DNA from: Aurantiochytrium sp. KH105
Taxonomy: Eukaryota; Sar; Bigyra; Thraustochytrida; Thraustochytriidae
Length of the DNA stretch: 64,000 nucleotides
Direction of reading: 5' to 3'
NCBI GenBank assembly: GCA_003116975.1
Contig: BGKB01000127.1
Location: 123,484 to 187,483, forward strand
This document shows, one piece after another, positions 58,336-64,000 of the stretch. Every line of letters begins with the position of its first letter. The stretch's first letter is position 1. Both the position numbers and the translations under genes were made by a program. Under the pieces are notes generated by a model, which saw nothing but the letters and a program-made list of their open reading frames with translations, was not told where the DNA came from and did no database searches.

Positions 58336-58924
58336 CTCGTCTCACTGGCCCCAAGGCAGGCAAGCAAGCAAGCCCGCCATCCTCGCCCGCCCTGGCCTCG
58401 AGCCGCAGAAACGCAGCCCACCCAACCTCGGTTCGTCCAAAGCTTAAAGCACCACAAGCGCCCCTCGTCTCGCACCCGCTGCACCTGCGCCTGCACCTGC
58501 GCGCGGGTCCTGGTCATCCGTCCTCCCCGTCCTTGGCTCGCGCTCGAGCCGCGTCGCGTCGAGCCGCGTCGCGTCGAGCCGCGTCGCGTCGCGGGGATTG
58601 CTCAATCTCAGTCTCCCGCGCAGCAGAGCGTGAACGCGCCGGCGCCCCTGGAACCTCCCGGCGCTGTGCGTTTCCGAGGCGTCGCGGTGCAGACGCAGAG
58701 CGAGAACAGACAGAAAGTCCAGAGCCGCGCAGACCCGCACGCGCGCGCGCATCCAGACGCGCAGACCCGACCCGCAGACCGCGAGCGAGGCCCGCGCGAG
58801 CCCGCCGCGCCGCTGGCGGACGCGCAGACAGGACCGGCCGGGCCCGCGCTCGCGCCCGCGAAGGAGAAGCGGCGGAGTCGGTCGATTGACGGCGCCGGAG
58901 CGAGCTGGCGGCCTCGGAGCGGAG

Positions 58925-59884
58925 ATGGCGCTGTGCGAGGGGAGCCGCGGGCGCGAGCTCGACGAGGTGGTGCTCAAGGGGGAGACCGCCGAGGAGAAGG
59001 AGGACGCGGAGCCCGAGACCGCGTCGTACGCGGACCCGCCCGAGCTTGTGTGCGAGGGCAAAATCATGAAGGCGCTCAAAGACGACGGCCTCGCCTACGC
59101 GTCGAGCATGGACCTCAGCGTGTGGAACGTCGGCACGCAGGCCGTGAAGAAACGCAAGCGCATGCGCACGGTCAACGTCGTGGCCAACGCGGCAGGCGTA
59201 GAGGATATTCTGCAAAAGTATCAAACCCGCCCACGCGCCATCCTGTACGTGAGCGTCTTTTACGAGGCCGTTCCGGGCTATTCCACCATGAACAAGGAGG
59301 TCGGGCACTTCAGCATCGATATCTCGTCCTTTATCAATGAGAGCTACGCCTTGGCCATGGGCGGCGACAAACGCTCCTCAACACGTGTGCCCAAAAAGAA
59401 CTCGCACTTTGTACAAATCGAATCCGACGTCGACTTTGACTTTGACGGCTTTGCGCAGCTCGTACGGCATTTTATCCACGTCGAGCTCGGACTGGAGCTT
59501 GGCATCAAAATGAAGTTCATCATTGACGGCACACGCGTTCGCATCCACAAGTCACGCTTTCAGTCGGTCACGAGTCATGCCACGCCGTATGTCCCGCTGC
59601 TCGCTTCCATTATGCGCTCGCGCAAGGATGAGTGCTACCGCGCGCTCTATGCTGTCGAGCACTCTGCGCTACAGGTATTTTTTCACGTTTATTCGCGTAT
59701 TTCCGCCGAGATTGAGAGCATCTCCACAAAGCTTTCGCTCGCGCGTTCCCCTTGACTCTTACTAATCAATATTTTTCGTTGTTTCATGTTTCAGATCAAA
59801 CTCTTCAAGATCAACTTTTATTTTGAAGACGCTAGCTCATCGAGTGCGCGAGGTGGTGCTACGTTGCGAAGGAGGTTTTTGTGA
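58925..59884 (+). CDS. Orphan protein, two exons
   Basis: Exon 1 58925-59674 and exon 2 59795-59884 give 279 residues. The 120-nt intron has donor GTATTT, a TACTAAT branch-like site at 59760 and acceptor TTTCAG, phase 0. The first 40 residues are acidic. The rest is an ordered-looking mix of strands and helices ('RAILYVSVFYEAV', 'HFSIDISSFI', 'LVRHFIHVELGLELGIKMKFII'), suggesting a globular domain I do not recognise. Exon 2 adds 'IKLFKINFYFED', hydrophobic and beta-like, then a Ser/Arg tail; this continuity supports the intron. Without splicing the frame ends at 59755 with a less regular tail. Confidence 0.65.
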
Positions 59885-60741
59885 TTTTTTTGTAAAAAAA
59901 AAATGGGAATGGCACGCCTTTGATGACGGAGAATACTCGATTTTGGAGCCTGCAAGCATGGATGCATTATTAGCCTCGTCACAACAGACGCGAAGGAAAG
60001 AGCTGTTGAAATTGAAATTTATTCGCTTCTCCTGAAAGCTTGCCGGACTTCTGCATCAGCGGCAAACGCAACGCCAATCTCCCCCCCCCCCCACCCCCAC
60101 CCACCCTCCCCCCCAAACCCCCGCTTCTCCCCTCTGCGTCGACACCCCCGTTTTTCGCATGCTATGTTGCTCCACATAACACAAAGAAGAAAGAAAGAAG
60201 GAAAAGTCCATGCAGAGTATGGCGTCCCACAATGTTAAAATTTATGTCACCTTCCAACCCACAGCTTGTTTGTGTTTACCCCGGGGCGTGACGAGCTTCA
60301 TCTCAACGTGAATGCTTCTTTGCACCCCTACGAGCAGCTGCAGGCTTTTCGGTAGGCCATGCATGAAGACGCAACCGAGCAAGCAAAACGAAACCAGCCG
60401 ACGTAATAGAGAAATCGGAAGTACCCCATGCAGGATGGTCCATCACAACGAAACAGCAACGACTCGTTGCCATGACCACCTTTTGTAGTTTTTTAATTTA
60501 ATTCCCGAGGCGAATTTGAAGGCGCTTCGTTTGAGACAAGCAGAGTGCGAGTTTTTAAAAAGACACGTCGTTTGAAACCAGCAGAGTGCGAGTCTTCGGT
60601 CAATGTGCCGAGTGCAAGTTTTCGGTCAAAGTGCCGGGTGCAAGTTCTCGGTCAAAATGCCGAGTGCAAGTTTTCGGTCAAAGTGCCGGGTGCAAGTTCT
60701 CGGTCAAAGTGCCGAGTGCGTTGTCCCGCCAATACCATTCT
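59885..60741. other. Intergenic region entering the repeat island
   Basis: It contains a C-homopolymer tract near 60081-60113 and a tandem 42-bp duplication near 60528-60592, then the 26-bp array. No coding signal was recognised. Confidence 0.55.
60584..60720. repeat. 26-bp tandem repeat, five copies
   Basis: A core 'cggtcaa' recurs at 60597, 60623, 60649, 60675 and 60701, exactly 26 bp apart, and alternate copies share the same substitutions (gggtgcaagttctc versus gagtgcaagtttt). That pattern suggests earlier duplication of a 52-bp dimer. Confidence 0.92.
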
Positions 60742-60997
60742 AATCGTCGATGCGTCTCATGATGGGATCGAAATCACCTTGACACCAGGACGCTAAGTGC
60801 CGTAGCACCAATGCACAGCATGCGGCCTGGTGCACATCCAAACATTCGATCATACAATGTGTGGGCAACATATGACCCTGACGAGGTTGTTTCTGAATCA
60901 TTTCTGGTGCTAGACCTTTGAAGGTGCTCTCGTCCTCAGCACTTTATCACCTGGTGTTAAGGTGATGCCTAGCTCATCGTGACGGGCATCGTCGATT
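60742..60997. mobile_element. Inverted-repeat element, MITE-like
   Basis: A left arm (60742-60800) and a right arm (60938-60997) are imperfect inverted copies about 60 bp long, separated by 137 bp. Outer ends read 'aatcgtcgatgc' on the left and 'gcatcgtcgatt' on the right. Inner blocks 'caccttgacaccagg' and 'cctggtgttaaggtg' match with few differences. The centre has no coding capacity. Size and structure fit a miniature inverted-repeat element. I see no convincing target-site duplication, so mobility is an inference. Confidence 0.6.
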
Positions 60998-61040
60998 TTC
61001 TTTCTTGAAAAAGGTAAAACGCGAGCGAGATAGACCCCGA

Positions 61041-61094
61041 CCATTGCGTCCATTGCGTCCATTGCGTCCATTGCGTCCATTGCGTCCATTGCGT
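61041..61094. repeat. 9-bp tandem repeat, six copies
   Basis: Perfect copies of CCATTGCGT starting at 61041, 61050, 61059, 61068, 61077 and 61086. Confidence 0.92.
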
Positions 61095-61242
61095 CAGCGT
61101 CCAGTCTCAATGAGAACAGATTCTAGACTTGGCAAATGGGCCAGACAAAAAGCAAGGAAAGCAGGTTGGTCAGCTAGCCAGCCAGTCAGCCAGCTGGTAA
61201 CATCGAATCAGTCAGTCAGCATGAAAGAAAATGTCTTGATGA

Positions 61243-61878
61243 CGGTCTGTCATCAAGGCAGTCGTCCTTGTTCATACTGGCGACTTCTGCAGCAACGGTG
61301 GCACTGACGAAGCAGCAGCCTTCGTCAACTGGCTTGCAAGGCAACCGCATAGACACAACGTCCTCGTTACTGGAAACCACGACACGACCTTTGACCCAGA
61401 CCACGCACATGCTCGAGAGTACGCTCGACGAATGCAGAGTGGATGCCCGACGAAGGATCTTCGTAAACGATTGGCCGAAGTAGGGGTTCACTACCTGGCT
61501 AACCAAGAAACTGTCATCGACAACGTTAAGTTTCATGGCCCGCCGTACGTGCAGGTGCACCACGTCCCGAGTCTTTGCGCGTTTCCCCTCCGATCGCAAG
61601 AGCACGCTCGAGGCATCTGGGAAAGCATCCCAACTGATACGGACGTGCTTGTCACGCACTCGCCGACATCTCGAATTCTAGATCTTGCCCTCGATGGAAG
61701 GCACATCGGATGCCCAGAGTTGCTCAGACAAGTTGTGGAACGTGTGCAGCCGACGCTGCATGTGTTTGGTCACTGCCACACACCGGGTAGGCACACGACA
61801 CCCCGCACGACATTTATCAATGCGAGTTCCCCATCGAGCTCCAGCACTGCTGTAATCGAGATTGAGACTATTTATTGA
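61243..61878 (+). pseudogene. MPPED-type calcineurin-like phosphoesterase, N-terminus missing
   Basis: An open frame from the TGA at 61240 to the stop at 61878 encodes about 211 residues of an MPPED1/2-like metallophosphoesterase. It keeps 'VHTGDFCSNGG' (metal-site Gly-Asp), 'VLVTGNHDTTF' (Gly-Asn-His-Asp), 'VLVTHSPTS' and 'VFGHCHTPG' (Gly-His-x-His), so most metal ligands are present. The first motif of the family, Asp-x-His in an Ile-Ser-Asp-Thr-His context, is absent; the sequence before 61243 runs into repeats and stops. No ATG precedes the first motif in frame; the first in-frame ATG is at 61432, after the GNHD motif. It is either a decapitated pseudogene or lost an upstream exon that I could not find within about 900 bp. 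Confidence 0.65.
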
Positions 61879-62477
61879 CGCGAAGTCTGATTGAAAGAAA
61901 GAACAACAAAGATGATTCGTCTAAACGTAAAAGAAATCTCCCCTCCGCGCGTAGCGCGATGGGGGGGAAGAAGTTGGAGTCTCACGCAGCTGCTCGGAGA
62001 CTGTGGTTGTTTGCCTAGGTTGCAAGGGAGTCGAACGATTAGGAAGAGCCCGCTTGCAAATGGCCACCCTGGAGCGGGTAACTCGGAACTCGCACTGGGT
62101 TCGAGTGCTCGGGTGATTTGGGTCTGCTGGCGGACGAGAGCTCGCGTGTGTGCGGCTTCGTGCAGCTTAGACTGTGATTCACGCTGTGAATAGCATGATG
62201 AAATGAAATGCGTGGGCTCGCGTAAGAGCAGCATTTAAGGTGATGGAGTAATGTGCTGGGCCTTCGTCAAGGCGACATTATCCAGCAATGCGCTGGGCCT
62301 TCGTCAAGGACGGCATTGCCTCACTGACGGAATGATACGCGGGCCTCGTTAAGGCGGCATCATTGCAGTGGGTGCGATCTTGGATCGCACGCGGAATGAG
62401 TGCGGCTTTCCCATGGTGTGCACACTGGGTGTCCACACTGGGTGTGCACTTTGGATCTGCTTGTGCGTGGATGCTAT
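61879..62477. other. Non-coding part of the repeat island
   Basis: It contains three imperfect copies of a 'ctgggccttcgtcaaggc' unit (see next entry), a perfect 8-bp hairpin around 62367-62385 (gtgcgatc ttg gatcgcac) and a duplicated 'cacactgggtgt' motif near 62421-62445. No gene was seen. Confidence 0.55.
62245..62365. repeat. Imperfect 37-44-bp tandem repeat, three copies
   Basis: Units beginning at about 62251, 62288 and 62332 share 'atgnnctgggccttcgtcaagg' or a close variant followed by a GCGGCATT-like end. Divergence between copies is high. Confidence 0.6.
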
Positions 62478-62537
62478 AGCAGTTTACCACCTGGTGTCAA
62501 GGTGATGGGTAGCTCATCGTGACGAGCATCGTCGATT
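62478..62537 (+). repeat. Third copy of the inverted-repeat arm
   Basis: It matches the right arm at 60938-60997 over its full 60 bp with about eight differences and the same orientation. No left-arm partner was found upstream within about 250 bp, so it is a solo arm. With 60938-60997 it brackets the phosphoesterase remnant as direct repeats 1.5 kb apart. Confidence 0.75.
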
Positions 62538-63882
62538 AACTATTTAAATTTGAGCTAGACTCGAATGCTCGAAAATTCTCAAATGACAGGACTCTAAACT
62601 CCAAAAGAAAGCTGTAGACCTTGTGTCGGGCGTGCGATCTTCGATGGACCTCAGCGCAGCGCTCTTGTCATCGCTACGTCGTCAGCGGAGATGGAACGCT
62701 TTGCTTTACTTTGCGCGCGCGTGCAGAGCTCCTATCGGCCTGACCCCCCTTCCAATTCTTGCTTTCTCTCCTTCCGACAACTTCACGTGCGTCTTCGATC
62801 GACCGATGCTGATTGATCAGTCTGGCCGAGCGGGACGCTCTGTAGGCCTGTCCGTACCTCTCCCTTCTTTCGCACAACGCCTGGCTGAGGGACAGAACAG
62901 GCCGTGCGCTGGAAACTTGCTCTGCGAGTTGTGGTTGGCCTGGCTGCTTCCGCAGCTGAACTGGCTGCTTCCACAGCTGGAGTGGCTGCTTCCACAGCTG
63001 GATTGGCTTCGCGCGAGTTGCCTTTTTGGTTGCTGTTGGTTGGTGCTTTCTATCGAGATCATAGCCGGCGGCAGCCCCAGGCAGAGCACACCAGAAAGAT
63101 AGGCGTCAGAGGGGGAAGGGGGAGGGGCGCAGCTACAAAATGCGCAAGGGCAGCCAGCTGGCGGGCGCGCGCCCGTTCCCGAGCACGAGCGGTTTGGTTG
63201 GTTGTTTGTTTTTCTGCAGTGTCGTCATTTACCTGGCGGATAGACACTCTGGCGCGTCGGCCAGTACATATGCCTCGTGGAAGAGCTGCCAGCTGGCAGG
63301 CTCGGTCGCCCCGCGCAACGAGTTTGGCGCGGCAGGCTTGTTTGGCGACTCACTCTCAGCAGCCTGCTGCGCCAGCAGCCAGGCGCAATAGCGTCCGCAA
63401 TCGCGAGCACACACTTTCGTCCTTAACTAACTTCCTAATCGCTCCCGTCATCCCCCTTTCCCCTCTTCGTCTTCCAGGCCCGGCCCGCTTCCCTTTTCCT
63501 TCAAGGCCGCCACTCGCGGATGCAGCCCTGCGATTCGAGGATGAAAAGGCCGCGGACGGACGCGTGAGCACGCTGGGGAACGGCTACCAGCCATGCTTGG
63601 CGCAGCGGCCCGCGGCCCGCTGTTGTGCGCACGCCACCATGGCCACACACCCCGCCAAATTCTGTTACGAGGGAGAATTTTGGAACTTTCATGCAAATGG
63701 AAAATAATTTCTCGGCTGGAGCGAGGGCGATAGGACCAGCGCCCAAGCAGTAGAACTGGTTCGCCGCACGAGGGCGGAGAGCGAGGTCGAGGACGCGCAG
63801 CCGGAACGGCGCTCGGGTGGGGGCAGCCGCGCGCGGGAGAGGGAGCGCGGTCAAGCCAAAGGACCGTGAGGCTACTTGCACC
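62538..63882. other. Intergenic region
   Basis: It contains three tandem 18-bp copies of a 'ctggctgcttccacagctg' type unit at about 62939-63003, which create a Leu/Ala-rich false frame. The longer frames here (for example 62904-63707) are low complexity. Confidence 0.5.
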
Positions 63883-64000
63883 ATGGAAAGATTGAGAAAA
63901 GGCATCCACGCCTTGCTCGGTACAGGACAAGGGAACGAAGGATCAAGAGTCGAGCGCGAGGTGAACGATGCCGCGCAGGCGGAGGCAAAGCTCCATACTT
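63883..64000 (+). CDS. Possible gene start, cut by the window edge
   Basis: ATG at 63883 in the strong context 'accatgg' opens a frame still open at the last base (39 codons visible). The visible peptide is charged and helical, beginning Met-Glu-Arg-Leu-Arg-Lys, with 'EVNDAAQAEAKL' near the edge. It is too short to identify. Confidence 0.35.
   Translation, partial: MERLRKGIHALLGTGQGNEGSRVEREVNDAAQAEAKLHT

Larger units (their letters stand above)
56381..58924. other. Intergenic region rich in pentamer arrays
   Basis: 2.5 kb upstream of the two-exon orphan. It contains GACA tetramers (57793-57823), (CATCT)13 (57951-58016), AAGC tetramers (58051-58089), (CGCAT)13 (58271-58335) and a 15-mer ending GAGCC repeated three times (58551-58592). 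The long frame over 57654-58889 owes its length to these arrays. A short ATG frame at 57090 followed by a GTGAGT donor is noted among the findings. Confidence 0.6.

Noticed and set aside
57654-58889. 411-codon open frame
   Set aside because: Its length comes from pentamer and tetramer arrays; the peptide is repeats of Ser-His-Leu-Ile and Ala-Ser-His-Arg type with no ordered domain.
60584-60720. CRISPR-like regular repeat
   Set aside because: The units are directly adjacent with no unique spacers, in a eukaryotic genome; it is a tandem satellite.
62904-63707. 267-codon plus-strand frame
   Set aside because: Ala/Arg/Ser-rich, begins in an 18-bp tandem repeat, no domain.

Overview
The window is nuclear DNA from a unicellular eukaryote. 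It carries long, mostly intronless, GC-rich genes (the largest a single 3769-codon frame), a few short GT-AG introns with CTAAC/TACTAAT-like branch sequences, abundant microsatellites and eukaryote-only families: USP7, VPS13, WASH complex, CENP-X, OSCA/TMEM63, Nopp140 and flagellar proteins. My best guess is a stramenopile of the thraustochytrid/labyrinthulomycete type; this is inferred from gene style and content, not from a marker gene.

Layout. 0-9 kb: a Gln/Glu-rich orphan (-), an OSCA/TMEM63-type channel (-) and a protein with F-x-P repeats (+). 9.2-14.6 kb: a USP7-like deubiquitinase (-) whose MATH domain is split by an acidic insert. 15.4-18 kb: a 132-bp tandem duplication, a CENP-X-like histone-fold gene (-) and a secreted or ER-lumenal DFR-like reductase (+). 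18.4-26.3 kb: OSCP1 (+) tail-to-tail with a MORN5-like gene (-), a four-exon UBA/PUB gene (+), an SRP40/Nopp140 gene (+) and a two-exon CFAP161 gene (-). 26.9-30.8 kb: a two-exon TRIAP1/Mdm35 gene (-), a doubtful small membrane protein, an orphan membrane protein (+), a CdsA-type CDP-diacylglycerol synthase (-) and a divergent orphan (+). 31.0-42.3 kb: one VPS13-family gene (-) with PDZ-like, zinc-ribbon and two DysF modules. 42.3-47.9 kb: 5.6 kb with no gene I can support. 47.9-59.9 kb: an AGC-type kinase (+), WASHC3 (-), a PX-BAR-SH3 sorting nexin (-), a membrane-anchored short-chain dehydrogenase (+) and a two-exon orphan (+). 60-62.6 kb: a repeat island with a short inverted-repeat element, a third copy of its arm, other tandem repeats and a decapitated MPPED-type phosphoesterase. 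A partial gene may begin just before the right edge.

Themes. Three cilium-associated families (OSCP1, MORN5-like, CFAP161) lie within 8 kb, so the organism probably has a flagellated stage. Phospholipid handling recurs: a Mdm35-type chaperone partner of phosphatidic-acid transfer, CDP-DAG synthase and VPS13 bulk lipid transfer. WASHC3 and a PX-BAR-SH3 nexin lie side by side and both point to endosomal sorting. These are neighbourhood observations; eukaryotic neighbours need not be co-regulated. No tRNA, rRNA or CRISPR array was recognised by eye.
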